Below, one piece after another: positions 13,134 through 25,281 of a stretch of 64,000 bases of DNA; position 1 is the stretch's first letter, and the number at the start of each line of letters is the position of its first letter. The notes under the pieces are model-generated. The model had not been told where the DNA came from and ran no database searches. It saw only the letters and a program-made list of their open reading frames with translations. The stretch comes from Podospora pseudocomata (taxonomy: Eukaryota; Ascomycota; Sordariomycetes; Sordariales; Podosporaceae): positions 620,001 to 684,000 of the forward strand of contig NW_026946364.1 of the NCBI RefSeq assembly GCF_035222375.1. Reading direction: 5' to 3'. A program made the translations under genes and the position numbers.

Positions 13134-15267
13134 TAATCATCTATCTTGGATATTTTACTTGATGATGTTTGTTGAGACGTCATTTTTGTTTGACGGGAGT
13201 CTTGTCTGTGTCTGTCTGGATGATAACCCCCTTTTTTTTCCTTGGAATTCTCTCACTATTGAGGCGGGCCGAGAGCATTAGACTTTTTCAGTGAGAGCTT
13301 GTTACCAGACAAACAAACACCAGGGCTGCTCAGGTTGGCACATCAACTGTGTCATTGTCGGACATTGACTTGGAAAGCGCACAAGGCGAACACCCACCCA
13401 TCTGTGTAAGCCCCTGTTTGAAGGTGAAAATGTTTGTTTGTGTACTTAACTGAGATATGTAAAGAAAGCGCGAGGGTAGCAGGTAAGGTAAGGTAGTGTT
13501 GGGACCAGCACCTGCCGACAAGAACGGATTTCATTTTGCTCATCAGAGCAGTGGGTTATGTACAGATCTCTTATAGCTCCTTTTTTTCCCCTCCTTCATG
13601 AGAGATCGGTCAAGACAGTATCAGAGGTTGCAACACTGCTCACTGGTTGTACAACATACTATTTACTGGGCCGAAGTGTACAGTCACTTTACTCTGATGA
13701 CTTTGCTCAAAAGAACTGTGGGGGAAAAGCTGGGTTAGGTAGGCCTGGCGTGAAAAAGAATAATTGCAAATACTCTTTCTAGAACTAAGAGGGCTTTCGC
13801 TGCTCTACTGTTGAAAGGCACGAAAGACAAGCGGGTAATACTACAGAGTATTTCTTGCAATTTGAGCCGGTTAAAACAACGAGACTTGTTACTGCAATTA
13901 GAAGTGTTGCTTGCCGTCCATCAATTGAGATCCCTAAGAGATGACCCTCAGAGGCCGCGCGGCTGTTAATTAGATGCCTATCATTGAAGAACCTAATTGA
14001 TATCTCGGCCAGGTGATTCGGAGCGAGATTGAGCAATTGGAACAAAGGCAAGTTATCGGGGACGGGAAGCAAGGAGACAAAAAAGGGGGAGGAAACCATG
14101 GCACAGCCGGCAAAGTCAAAACCGGCGAGATGGTCCAAGGTGGAAAAGTGATGAAGTGAGGTGAGATGTCACGACATGGCAACTCTCGCCAGCCCGCAGA
14201 AACGACATCTCATTGCTGTCGAATTGTTAAAGATACAGCATCTGCAACGGGCGAGCATATGGAAGGATATATTATGTACATCTCGGTGAGGCATGGCTTG
14301 CGTGACCGGTGAAGCCACAGTCCCAAGGTTGTAGGATTTCTATTCAAGCCTCTTCATTACACCAACACCTAGACAGTAGACATCCATCCTTATACACCGT
14401 CATCAACAGCCACCCTCAAACTTTATTATCTCCAAAAGAGGCAACAACTCAACACATTACCATCCCCAACATCCCGTCTCGCATACCACGCTACACCCCC
14501 CCACACCCCTTCCCTTCCCTCCTTCATCCATCCCGGAACCGAGACACACCCTCATTCACAATCATATACCACCCGGTAATCAACAAATCCCAATCATGTT
14601 ACACCCTTTCTACAAAAGACATTGTACAACAAACATAAAAAAAAAAAAACACCCTCCCGCTTATTTCCCCCACATTTCCACACCCAGCATACAAACAAGT
14701 CAGGGGGAAGGAACAGACAGTGATGAGTTGTCAACAACCCAATCCCCGCACGGCAGGTACCCGTTGTCAAATCTACCTATATCCGCCTCCGTGGCGGTGA
14801 CAAAAAACTCTACACTTTCCCCAGAAACCCCCACACACCTCCTCCCTCCCTCCCCCTACCCACAAACACCCACCAACCAAGCCAAGTGCTTTCTGCAACC
14901 ACCCGGATCATCCAGATCTGCTTCCCCGGAACGGAGACACCGTCCCAGTGGGAACCCCCACGCTAAAAAGCGCCCTCGTCATCGCTTTAGGGTGGTGCTG
15001 CGCTGGTTGGCCATTGTACGTGTTGTTTATTTTGTACAAAGCCGAAGAAAGCGGGATCCTTTTCCGCTCCCTCTTTCACCCTGGGCGTATGGAAATCTGA
15101 GTGGTTGATGGTGACTGCGGGCCAGCAAAGAGAGAGAGGCAGGTAACAACAGAGTACATACGTGTACAACGTGGAGAAAAAAAAAACAAAAAAAAAGCGC
15201 TTGCCGCGGCGGCATGCGGCTCCCCCCTTCCCCGGACAAGCCCATACTTTTAGCGTGATGTATGTAC

Positions 15268-15298
15268 AACAACAATAACAACAACAACAACAACAACA
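15268..15298. repeat. CAA trinucleotide repeat
   Basis: About ten CAA units with one CAATAA interruption. It does not fall in a supported reading frame. Confidence 0.85.
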
Positions 15299-16214
15299 GC
15301 ACAAACCCCCGTATCCAAATCGGGACACTCTTCACGTTTTGCTGATTGCGAATTGTCGACACCTTGGATGAAGAAAGCCATGTTGTCGAAATAGCACCAA
15401 AGACAACAAAGACGCTCCATTGTAGTGGCCCAGCAATACACCAATCTTTGCCACGGTGAATGACCTGGACAAATTTGGACAGATTGATGATAGCAGTGCT
15501 AATGCCATCTGATGAAACAGGACTCCCCGCGCGATCTCCAGGAAGGTTACCCCGGCCCGAGAATCGATGCCAAGAGCATCCTTTCGGGACGCCGACTCTC
15601 TCCTTGCCTCCTGCCGTGAGACGCTCAGGGGCTGGTCAAGCCGAGACCTGGAAGGCATTTTGTGCAAGACCACACACAGCTATTGGCTGCGATCTGCAAC
15701 TGTGCCCCTGGATCGTGGCCCTTTTTGGAGAGCTAGTCCCGCCATCGTGATCTTCCCGATCCCGGCAGGTGCTCAACGTGCAGCGAGCGAGCAAGCTTCA
15801 AGAAGCCACGGGAGCTCTCCCCCCCTCTCTCTCTCTCTCGGGTTGTGTGTGCCATTGCCTCGCTGTGCGACGCCACGGGGACGGTGCCGCCACACCCGGC
15901 GCGGCGCTGGCCACGAGGGCCTTACCGGTCGTATGCCCGGTGGTTACGGATAGCTAGAGATAGTATACCGTTGCGAGACGGTACTGGTAACCTATCACCC
16001 TATCTAGTAAACGGAGGGAGGGTGCTCGTTTAGGCCATGAGATAGGCTAAAGTCCTCCCATCAGAGCTCGAGAAAACCCATGTGCTAGGATCAGAGTCGG
16101 TGAATGGCGGTGAAGTACGTAGCACTCAAGAAGAAGGCCTGTTGTGTAGGCCGACGTGCTCTCTCTCGCCGGGCTTTAATCCTTTAACCCCTCAGTCAAA
16201 GAGATCGCATGTTA

Positions 16215-17135
16215 TCAATCAGACGTCTTCACGTTCTTTTCGCCCCCGACGCTTCCCGTTGGCGTTGTCGCAGCGCTATTCGAGTTGCGCCAGTCTTTAT
16301 CCTTCTCTGCCCGGCAGCGTTTGACATAGTCGACGATTTGGAGGGCTGCCGCGAACGTGTTTGCCGATGTGATATCCAGGACGAGCCCACTGTAGTTGGA
16401 TACGGCGAGTTGGCGACTACAAACCTCGTTTTCGACGGGCCCAACCGGCTGCGGCGCAACCACTTGCTCACATTTCGATAGTGCCGGTTCACTCGGTCGC
16501 CGTATCTTATAACTGCACTGTCTCTGCAGGCTCATTGTCCTTCGGATGCGTTCAGGGGAGGCGCAGTCCAGGGTCACCGGTATAAAGAGCCTCCCAGTGT
16601 TCTCGGCAGCTTCTTCCAACGTCTTAACAAAAGCACGCCCTACCACAGTGTCGGGGGCAAAGGCTGGAAGTACGACAGCACGCGCCCCATTGGAAGGCTT
16701 CAGCAGCAGCCGAGTGAGGTTGTCGGTGATACAAGGGTTCTCTGGCGTCTTGTCCTCGACCTGCTCAACCTTTTTCTCGTTGTTCGAGCCCTCCCAGTTG
16801 ACCGTCGTCGATTCGTCGAATATCTCCATACCGACGTCGAACGAGAAGTAGCAAGGGTGTTCCGGAGTCAGAAGATGTTTGTGAGCATGGACGCCATTGG
16901 TATCTCCTTCAAAGCCGAGACTGCGTACGTCAATTAACATTGACTTGTCGTCCCCAAGGATGAAGGTCAAGAGCTCTGCCACTGTCTCCTTCCCTACACC
17001 AGGCGATCCATTGATGTGAATGAGGGGTGCTGGTTGCGGGTCCATTGGACGGCCGAGTACTTCGAAAGCAGGAATAGGTGGAGGGAAGAGGTGGGAGGAG
17101 AGGCTCGGTGGCCGTTGTTCGCGATATGAGCCCAT
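16215..17135 (-). CDS. P-loop NTPase, small-molecule-kinase-like, unknown substrate
   Basis: A single uninterrupted frame of 306 codons. The first recognisable feature is the Walker A motif GSPGVGKE at about residues 43-50, directly after a beta-strand-like LIHI. Further along, LFIPVTLDC followed by an Arg-rich segment and a late GLVLDITSA..AA..IVDYV pattern resembles the beta-strand/LID/last-helix layout of gluconate- or chloramphenicol-kinase-like P-loop proteins (inference). An alternative ATG at residue 30 would start 13 residues before the P-loop and may be the true start, since residues 1-29 are Pro/Ser-rich. The Lys/Ser/Thr-rich tail looks disordered. It lies in tandem with the upstream minus-strand gene at 18.0-19.3 kb. 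I cannot name a substrate or a specific family. Confidence 0.78.
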   Translation of the reverse strand: MGSYREQRPPSLSSHLFPPPIPAFEVLGRPMDPQPAPLIHINGSPGVGKETVAELLTFILGDDKSMLIDVRSLGFEGDTNGVHAHKHLLTPEHPCYFSFDVGMEIFDESTTVNWEGSNNEKKVEQVEDKTPENPCITDNLTRLLLKPSNGARAVVLPAFAPDTVVGRAFVKTLEEAAENTGRLFIPVTLDCASPERIRRTMSLQRQCSYKIRRPSEPALSKCEQVVAPQPVGPVENEVCSRQLAVSNYSGLVLDITSANTFAAALQIVDYVKRCRAEKDKDWRNSNSAATTPTGSVGGEKNVKTSD

Positions 17136-18023
17136 CGGTGTGTTGTCTGATCCTTCTTACGCCCTTGTGTTGGTTCTCAGTTGATGATGCTTACTTGGTG
17201 GAGGTGGTGTGCGGGTGGAATTGACGATGAGGTCAGGGGTTTTGGCCCGGCCAGGAGAGCCTTTCTGACGAGGACTTAAAACAAAACACCATGCTGCATA
17301 TGTAGCACCACCATTGACGGACACATACTGGTCGATATCGGTCGAGGCGAGGTTGCGCGGAGATGGGACGCACACCATAGCTCACCAAGAGCCTAGCTCA
17401 CATCCGCGGCCCATCCTGAGTTCGGTCCCGTGGGCGCGCAAAACATGCAGAATTGACTCAAACCTGATGTTGGCACAGGAGTCCGGCAAACTCTAAAAAG
17501 GGGGGCACACCACGGCAGCCGACCAGTCTCGATCTTTCCAGGTTCCTCCCATTGAGATTGCGGGCATATGTCTGGCCCTACACTTTGGTTCCAGGAGAGG
17601 TGGCAGATACCTATCCAGGGGTGAGCTCCATTCGAGAGCCTTTCCGTCCATTTCAGAACCAGCCCGGCCTCGGGACCGACTGCTTTTTCTCGAACACAGC
17701 CACATCAAAGCGTGCCGCCAACATCAAAGCATGGAAGGAATAGGCGCCTTGAGGGAGAGGGTTTGGCCACACGGCAGAAGACGGGACAGGCGACTCTGAG
17801 GGAAGTGTGTCATCAAAGGATGTGAACGGACCTTGGTTCGATATTACGCCCGGACAAAGACCTGTCTGGACAAAGTAGAGAAAATGTACATGAGAAGCAA
17901 CCGAGCCATGCAGCCGCAAAGCCCTCCCCTCCCCTCCCCTCCCCCACCCTCCATAAGAGATAACGCCAGAGGTCATGTGGTGATATTTCTTCCAACCGAA
18001 AAGAGAAGGCCGGAAGAAAGAAC
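17136..18023. other. Intergenic: promoter of P-loop gene and 3' region of upstream gene
   Basis: This 888-base gap lies between two minus-strand genes. I see no conserved coding frame. A short C/T-rich repeat (CCCCTCCCCT-type) occurs at about 17928-17950. It presumably carries the promoter and 5' leader of the P-loop gene and the 3' UTR of the gene at 18.0-19.3 kb. Confidence 0.5.
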
Positions 18024-19295
18024 TCAAACCCTACCACACAGGTACAAGATGTTCTGGCTGATGGCCTCTGTTAGCTCCCCTTGGCCTGTATATACATGAG
18101 CCACCGTTCGACCCCAGACTTCGGGGTGAGGCAGCGGGAGATCGACGATGTCGCGCGGCTGGATGTGCTTTGAATACAGAAGCGCGGCCAAGACGGGAAA
18201 GAACGCACAGGCATATGGCTTGTCTGTGGGCAAGATGGTGTTAGCACCCTTCGTCTGAAGTCTTTCTATAGATAGGGGCGTAAACTCACGGATGGGAACG
18301 GTATTTCCACTTCGAATTTGTAATATATTTTCAGGCCCTGGGCTTGCCTCTCCTGTCGAGATAACAGATGATTGACGATGGCCAGTCGGAAACAAGTTCC
18401 GGCCCCTTGCGTCGGCCGATATTCTTCTAGGCCCCTCCAGCACGGGACTTGGTTCCGGGACGGTAGCCCTGAGCATATCCATGTCAAACGTCCGTGTTAA
18501 CAGGAAAGGTTTTCGGTCCAGAGCGCATGGTCTAACTCGAACACGAACTGTGAGTTGGTTGGGTGGTTCCGGTGTGACTGGCGTTGTTTCGTCCTTCATT
18601 ACTGTATCTTCGTCGTCTGCCGATGAATTGCCGCTGGATCTCCTGAGGGGAACAGCCGAAACGAAGCATTGTGCCTCTGATCCGTTGCCCAGAAAGACAT
18701 GACCCCAAGCTTGGAGCTCCTGCCGCAGCTGGTGGCTGTTCCTTCGTGGAGCCGGTGTCACAAATGATGACGGCAAAGACTGACGACGGTCATCAAAGCT
18801 GCTGCTGGTGATTCGCGGCAAACCATCGGGATGCCTTGAGCCTTGATCTCCTATTCCTGACAGCAGTATTGATCGCGTCTCGGAGGCGAGGGTTGGCCTT
18901 CTGGGGTAATGGTGAAAAGAAGGTGACTGCGGGGAAGGAGCTGGCACTCGGGGCAAAGGCAAGCTTGCCATGGACGCTCGTCGAGAGTTTAGCCCGTGCT
19001 CGACTATAGGCGACAGAGAGCGGGCGGTGCCAGGGGAGCACTGAGGCTCGAGGTGCCTTCCTCGGTGATCTAGGCTATCTATCATGGCTCGCTCGTGTAG
19101 CCTCATCGCTATATCATTGCCAGAAGCTGGTAGCATGGCGCTGGGAGGTGGGTCTGATCTCAAGGTGGCAATAGAGAAAAGGGCACCGGTACGGGTCGTG
19201 AATGTTGGGCCTTTACAGTACTCCTGGTGTTCACGGTGGTCGACATAGACAGGAGACAAATCTGGGCGCGAGCGAGGTCGCGTCTGGGTCTCCAT
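18024..19295 (-). CDS. Unknown fungal protein with BTB-like C-terminal segment
   Basis: The frame is open for 423 codons from the ATG at 19295, but a good intron sits inside it: donor GTGAGT at 18289 and acceptor CCACAG ending at 18224, 66 nt, a multiple of three and free of stops. Spliced, the protein is about 401 aa (exons 19295-18290 and 18223-18024). Residues 1-330 are Ser/Pro/Arg-rich and look disordered. The C-terminal 65 residues are compact, with hydrophobic blocks reading AFFPVLAALLYSKHIQ, then PRDIVDLPLPHPEVW and HVYTGQGEL. That pattern recalls the second half of BTB/POZ-like folds (inference, weak). It is divergently arranged with GWT1. Function unknown. Confidence 0.72.
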   Translation of the reverse strand: METQTRPRSRPDLSPVYVDHREHQEYCKGPTFTTRTGALFSIATLRSDPPPSAMLPASGNDIAMRLHERAMIDSLDHRGRHLEPQCSPGTARSLSPIVEHGLNSRRASMASLPLPRVPAPSPQSPSFHHYPRRPTLASETRSILLSGIGDQGSRHPDGLPRITSSSFDDRRQSLPSSFVTPAPRRNSHQLRQELQAWGHVFLGNGSEAQCFVSAVPLRRSSGNSSADDEDTVMKDETTPVTPEPPNQLTVRVRVRPCALDRKPFLLTRTFDMDMLRATVPEPSPVLEGPRRISADARGRNLFPTGHRQSSVISTGEASPGPENILQIRSGNTVPIREFTPLSIERLQTKGANTILPTDKPYACAFFPVLAALLYSKHIQPRDIVDLPLPHPEVWGRTVAHVYTGQGELTEAISQNILYLCGRV

Positions 19296-20323
19296 GATAG
19301 CGGTTTTGGTGTTGCAGAGTTCAAGAACAATGCAGATGTTGCTATGACACCCCAGGTAGAGAGATCCAGCGTTCTCTTGGCTGGTGTCGTACTAGATACA
19401 CGGGCGGGCGGACTTTGCAAGGTCGATTCATGGTGATGGGAGACAGTCCCGGCCATGCTGCTTTTATTCATCTTCCCTTTCTTCCAGGCTGAAAGGTTCC
19501 CTGGGCTCAAAGCCATACTAGATGAGTACACGGTGGTTGAGTCAGACGCAGCGATGCGAGACAAAGCTCCGCAAGATGCCTGGGCTGAGTGTCGCGAACA
19601 AAGGCAGTGGCGGCAGGAGGTCTCTCTCCTGACACAGGACAAGCAGATCGAACTAGTAGTTATGAGATGTCACGGGTAGCTATCTAGGCCTTGTCGGCGA
19701 TAGGTCGAATATGCTTTGTGGGCCTGGTCGCCTAGTGCCCGCCATTAACCAGTGCGACGGGTCCATGAACAAAGGAGGGTACTCTTCGGAGCACACCACC
19801 GACACATCATCTTCGCAACTTTCGTTCTCTGCCAAGGCCGAGCCCATGGCCTTGAGATCTTTGACGGATCATGCCGCACATCACTGTTGGCAGCGTCTCA
19901 TATTGTGGTAAATATCTTGGAATAAGAGTGTAAGATAGATAATAGAGTCAGAATCGAGGTGGTGATGGTAGAAGGCATACATATATTGGAGGCGAAAGTT
20001 GGACTGGGAATGTCAGATGTCTTCAAGTTCATATTCGACCAATCAGATGTGAGAGCTGAAGGCGTCTCAGAATGGGACAGGGACCCCTGCAGGGTCTTGG
20101 CAGGCTGGGGAGAGCTCTGAAGCTCGCCATTGGCTGCCCTAAACACAGGTGGCACCTTGACGGCTGGAAGCCGCAAGCTGGCATTTGGCGTCCATGAATT
20201 CTGGATTATCACTTCTCATCCCATCCCATATACTTCTCTGCTGTCCTGTCATGTTGTCTGAAACATAGCGAAACAATTTTGTCTTTTACTTTCCCCTCTT
20301 CCGCACCATATTGTCTGCCCGCC
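19296..20323. promoter_or_regulatory. Shared divergent promoter region (BTB-like gene / gwt1)
   Basis: This 1.0-kb interval separates two start codons that point away from each other, so it must hold both promoters and 5' leaders. An ORF-like stretch on the minus strand at 19160-19642 overlaps the neighbouring gene in another frame and is not credible. I see no clear TATA box for either gene. Confidence 0.5.
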
Positions 20324-21893
20324 ATGTCCGAACCCGACACCGGCGCAAACGCCGCGAGAACAGCTCACAGCTACAAGCAGCTGAAGGAGGATTTCGTGTC
20401 CAACTTGTCAGGCGGTTCGGTGATAGAGGTAGCTCAAGTTTGCGCCGTAGCACCAGTATGAGGGACCGTCCGATGTGATACCTCAACTACCACTGACATA
20501 ACAAAACTTTCAGGTAGTAACCCTCCTCTGGTCCGTCCTCCAATCCCGCCAATCCTTCTTCAAACCCTATACCCCCCTCGCCTTCGTAATCGACTACCTC
20601 CTCAACGTCGGCGCCCTCCTCCTCTCAGTAACCCTCTACTCGAGCTCCCCAATCCTCCTCAACATCCTCCTCCTCACCGCCGCAGCCTTTGTCTACGCCG
20701 TTCCACCATCCTCCTCCTCCTCCAAAAAGAAGCCAGCTAGACCCAGCAATGCGAAATCCTCCACCACCACCAACCCCCAAGGGCTTTCGGTGCTCTCCAC
20801 AAAGCCCTTCCTGACAAACTACCGCGGCAACATGCTAGTAGTGACCTGCATCTGCATCCTCGCCGTCGACTTCCGCCTCTTCCCCCGCCGCTTCGCCAAG
20901 GTCGAGACCTGGGGGACTTCCCTCATGGACATGGGCGTCGGGTCGTTTGTCTACTCTGCCGGCATTGTCGCCTCTCGGCCTCTGCTAAAAGAGCGCGCAG
21001 AGGGCCAGACCACCCCCCTCGGCACAAGATTGATCAGGTCATTCCGTCATTCTTTGCCCCTTCTCGCCTTGGGAGTGGTCAGATTACTCAGTGTCAAAGG
21101 GCTGGACTACGCGGAGCACGTGACCGAGTATGGAGTTCACTGGAACTTTTTCTTCACTCTGGGTTTCCTGCCGCCGTTTGTGGCGCTTTTCCAGTCTGCG
21201 CTGGCGGTAGTGCCTTCGTATGCGGGGTTGGCGGTGTTGTTGAGTGTAGGGTATCAAACCGTTTTGGAGACGACGGAGCTCAAAGGATGGATTTTGGTTG
21301 GGGTGAGGGACAGTTTGCTGTCTATGAACAGGGAGGGGATTTGCAGTTTTTGGGGGTATCTAGCTATCTTCTTGGCCGGGCAGGACATGGGGATGGTGGT
21401 GCTGCCTAGGAGCCTGGGCTCTTCTTCAAAAGCTTCTGGAAAAGTGCTGCTGACGAAGATGGGGAGCTGGGCGGCGGTTTGGATGGGGATGTACTTTTTG
21501 GCGACGGACTACAAGTACGGGGCTGGTTTGAGCGTGTCGAGGAGGTTGGCAAACTTGCCTTACACGCTGTGGGTTGTGGCGTTCAACCAGGGGCTGCTGT
21601 TTGCTTTTGCGGTGGTGGACGTGGTGTTTTTTCCGCAGTTTTACAGCGCGGGGGATGCGAGGGCGGAGAAGGAGGCGTATGAGACGGCCACGAGCAGGGT
21701 GCTGAAGGCGTACAACAGGAATGGGCTGGCGGTGTTTTTGCTGGGGAACTTGCTTACGGGGTTGGTGAATATGACGGTGCCGACGCTTCATGCGGGCGGG
21801 CTGGCGACCATGGGAATTTTGTTGGCGTATATGGGGACTGTGACGGGGGTGGCGGTGGGGTTGGATGCGTGGGATGTTACGATCAAGTTGTAA
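20324..21893 (+). CDS. gwt1: GPI-anchored wall transfer protein 1 (glucosaminyl-PI inositol acyltransferase)
   Basis: Two exons, 20324-20428 and 20514-21893, give 494 aa, about the usual length of Gwt1/PIG-W. The 85-nt intron runs from GTAGCT to TTTCAG with phase 0. The start ATG at 20324 gives MSEPDTG and is followed by [16 protein letters not shown], the typical N-terminus of the family. Many hydrophobic segments follow, starting [10 protein letters not shown], consistent with a multispan ER membrane protein. Recognisable conserved stretches include [37 protein letters not shown] and [19 protein letters not shown]. Known role: it acylates the inositol ring of GlcN-PI during GPI-anchor synthesis in the ER, upstream of attachment of mannoproteins to the wall, and it is the target of the gepinacin/manogepix class of antifungals. 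Confidence 0.95.
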
Positions 21894-24800
21894 GACATAG
21901 TAGAGGAGGGGAGAATTGTGTATCATATCAGCATGGGATCTAAAAGTTGGAAATCTGAGAAGTCTTTTTTGGCATGCTGTAGCTGTTTTACCTGATATCA
22001 CTTTGAGTAGCGTGATGTTGTTCATCTCTCTCCATTATCAGGGCCATCTATGTGAGGGCAACAGAAGATATCGTGGTTCTTGGGTCTCCAAACGGTACTC
22101 CCGAGACTTTCGGCCCGACCGGACAGCCCCGAGAAAGGTTCCGAGTTTGCGGATCCGGGGGTTTCATCGTTCTCTACACGAAGTCTATACAGTGGGTTGA
22201 TCCAAGGTGGTGAGACAGTCCACCACCATCGGAAGATTTGGTGATAGGGCCCAAAAGTGTTGGGCAGGAAATGTAATGTTGACGGCTCACAGCTCACGGG
22301 TTTTGCTGCTCCTTGCCAACAAGACAACATCTACTTTTTTTTGTGTGAGAAAAAAAATCCCAAATATTCTGTTTGTCAGTTCATCACAACCTTTGCCAGC
22401 CGTCCGTTCCGTCCCGTCTTGCTTAGGCTGGTCGGCGAACACGGGACGGTTGGATGAACTGGTGATACTTGTGGAATTTCACATGAAACTTTGGTCGAGT
22501 TGTACCGAATACACATGTAGACAAATTGAAGATAAGATAGGTACCTTATAGGTATTTGCGAATTGGAATCATTGTTTTGGGGCGGGCAAGTTGATATTGG
22601 AGTATAATAATTCAGTCAGCCTGGTGTTCAGGACTGCGATCCTGAACCAGTCATAGGGCTGCGGTTCTGGAATTGGTTGAAACGTCTGTCATCATTACAA
22701 GATTGACGAGATTTTTTTTCTTTCTTTTTTTTTTTTTTGGAGCATTATCTTTTTTGGAAGGGTTGGCGGTCAGCCGCATTTCCGAAACCGAGGTTGGATG
22801 GGTTGTTGGTTGATATTGACGTGTACTTTTATGTCTATGTGTGGGTGTTGTGTGTGTTGTATCTGCCCGGCAAGGTTGGAACAGGTCATCACCAAGAGGG
22901 AACTTTCCAACAGAGAAACTCGGCTCATCTCCGGAGTCAATGCCTTGTCTTCCTTCTCCAAAGTTTGGATGTTGACGTTGGACTCTGAGTTATGGTAGCG
23001 ACTATGGATTGGGAGAAATACGCCCATCAGCACGGGGGGCTCGGGTGTCCTTGGTGCGACCTTTGGTTGCTGGACGTGTTTCAAGCAGAGTCAGTCGCAA
23101 GAGGCTGAAAGAGGGAATTACCTAGAATGCGACCGGAATGTTTATGCCCCGCGGCGGCATCGTGGGGTTAAGAAGCGCGGGTGCGTGGCGATCGGTTCAC
23201 ATCGCGATCTGTTATTTTATGCTGCTGGTAGAGTTTATGCCCCTCGTCTGAAGGCGCGATTCTTCAAGACGCGCCGGCGAATGGTGATGGCGCCACGCCA
23301 CAGGAACGAACCAAACGACAAACGGACTTGGGAAGATCCAACCATATACGACCATCCAATCTTATGCATGAAGATGTCTGATACCTGTTGATATCACTGG
23401 TCATGACTGACTACGAAGCTACACCAAAGGGCTCGCTGAGAGAGAGGTGACGAAGGGCGATGGCAGACGTGCATTGCAAACGCAGACCCTTGATCCCTGC
23501 GGGTGCTTGGCTCCAGGTACGGAGTCGCTAGGCTGTTTTGGGGTCAGGTACCACACAGTGCTTGAAGACGCACCCTTGGTATCACCACCATGATCTGCGA
23601 AACAACCTTGCTTGCCCTGACAGGATCCGAGCAAAGATTGGACTTCTATCATGGATACCTAGCCATCAAGACATCAGACGGTGAGTCGGCAAATGTCAAC
23701 CTCGACTTCCGAAGACCCAAGTCATCGTACGTCAAGAAGATGAACCATCATCCACGTCCAGTCGTTTATCAAGCCGGAGGGAATGGTGGAATGGTGGAAT
23801 GGTAGTCTCGGCTAGAGAGACGAAGAAAAGCGCAAGAAGTCCCCGGCCGGCTAAAAATTGGCCGGCGAGATGCTATCGCAGGCTAGTTTTTGAGCCGGTA
23901 TTCGGCGAGCTGATCTCAGCAGGTCAAGGTCAAGGTCGTGGTCAAGGCAGGGCAGATAATGCCTCTCTTGTATAAAGTGCTGTGTAAGTGAAGAGGCTGT
24001 ACCATAGCTCCACGAAAAAAGCAATGTGATCTCGAGAGAAGCAACGAGAGGCGCTTCTGGACGTAAAAACAAGCGCGTGGTGGTCATCCCATAGGGCTTT
24101 GTGACTTTGATCTGAGACAAGACAAGACGAAACCCCAAGGGCCGACGGCATTCATTCCTTTCCATTGTCGTCGGTGTCAGGGAATTAAAGGGTTGTGCTT
24201 CTGGATCATCATGCTTGGGATTGAAAATGATACGCATGAGGCCAGCGTGGGTTGGTGCACATGAGATGTATCCACCTTTCAACTGGCCGTCACCCTCTCA
24301 CCCTGGCGCTAAAACGCTCGTTTTGTCCAACTGGAGCCGTGATATTCCCACTGTATCCAATCCCAATCAAGCCAAGGAGAGGGCACATGTTGCCCGAGTG
24401 GGAGAAAGCTGGGCACCAGCAACACCACCAAGCACCACCGCAGCCGCGGGAGAAAGTGAACCTCCATCTTGGAATCTCCCACCGCCTCGAGATTCCCTCT
24501 TCGCGTCCCGCGCAAAGCCTTCGTTCATCACCCCTCCTCTCCTCCATCCTCCCCCCTCCCTCCATCCATCCCAACTCCTCTCCTCCCTCCCGTCCCGAAC
24601 AGGGAGCTCACGGAAAAGGTCCCGAGTCAATTTCGGCGTGCCCCGAGTCTGCCCCCTTGGCCCGTTGTTGTGAGGGTGCATTGTTCTTTTTTGCGGCGCA
24701 AGTAAACAAGCTGCCCAGGACCAGGCCTGTCCCCGTGCTTTTTTTGCTTCCCAGAAGTCGCGTCGCCGCCAACCACAACCACCACCACCACCACTACACA

Positions 24801-25281
24801 CACACACCTCCTGCTGCACGTTGACGCAGCGCAGCATTCATCCAGAGCGATCAACACTCAAACGGCAGGGTCCTCGATAACAATTCTCACTGGCATCGTG
24901 ATCATCGCGACTTTTTTTGGTCATTGACCACCAACAACTCCATCATCTCAACATTGAAAGCAGGACGCAAACAGGCTGTTGCGACCCCATGGTGCATTGT
25001 TGCCAAAGCAAAAAGCCAAAGGGACCGACGTTTTGAAACTGCTGTCTGTCTATCTATCGGAGTACCTACTCCCTCCCACCCCCCCATCGCTCCCCCATTA
25101 CCCTATTCCGCATCTCCATCCCCCTGGGTCCGCCAGACTGCGGCTTCCTGCCTCCCACCCGCTCCAGTGCAGCTGAGCTCGTCCCGCCTCATTTCGGCTT
25201 ATTACGCAGTCCAAACCAAAACATTGGGATTGCTGCTGCACCTCGCACCTGCTTTGCTCTGCGCATTGGCGGAGGAGAAAA
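21894..25281. other. 3.4-kb intergenic: gwt1 3' region and kin4 promoter/leader
   Basis: No supported gene. Both flanking genes are on the plus strand. Short frames on both strands (for example 22257-22551 plus and 23851-24282 minus) have no recognisable family and atypical composition. The last 800 bases are C/T-rich with CACCAC runs near 24770-24805, typical of a fungal promoter and long 5' leader. I found no tRNA B-box or 5S-like sequence. Confidence 0.5.

Larger units (their letters stand above)
5588..16214. other. 10.6-kb interval without a credible gene
   Basis: No open frame here looks like a conserved protein, and none joins to neighbours through convincing introns. The longest frames (for example 6558-7199 on the minus strand) are Arg/Cys/Trp-rich and compositionally unlike the real genes of this window. 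Content includes a T-rich block (about 5957-6052), a CA run near 9970, a GATCA tandem at 13001, a 14-G run at 13120, C-rich text around 14500-14900 and a CAA run at 15268. TATA-like elements occur near 6468 and 12687. It could hold non-coding RNAs, small rapidly evolving genes or decayed elements, none of which I can demonstrate. Confidence 0.55.
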
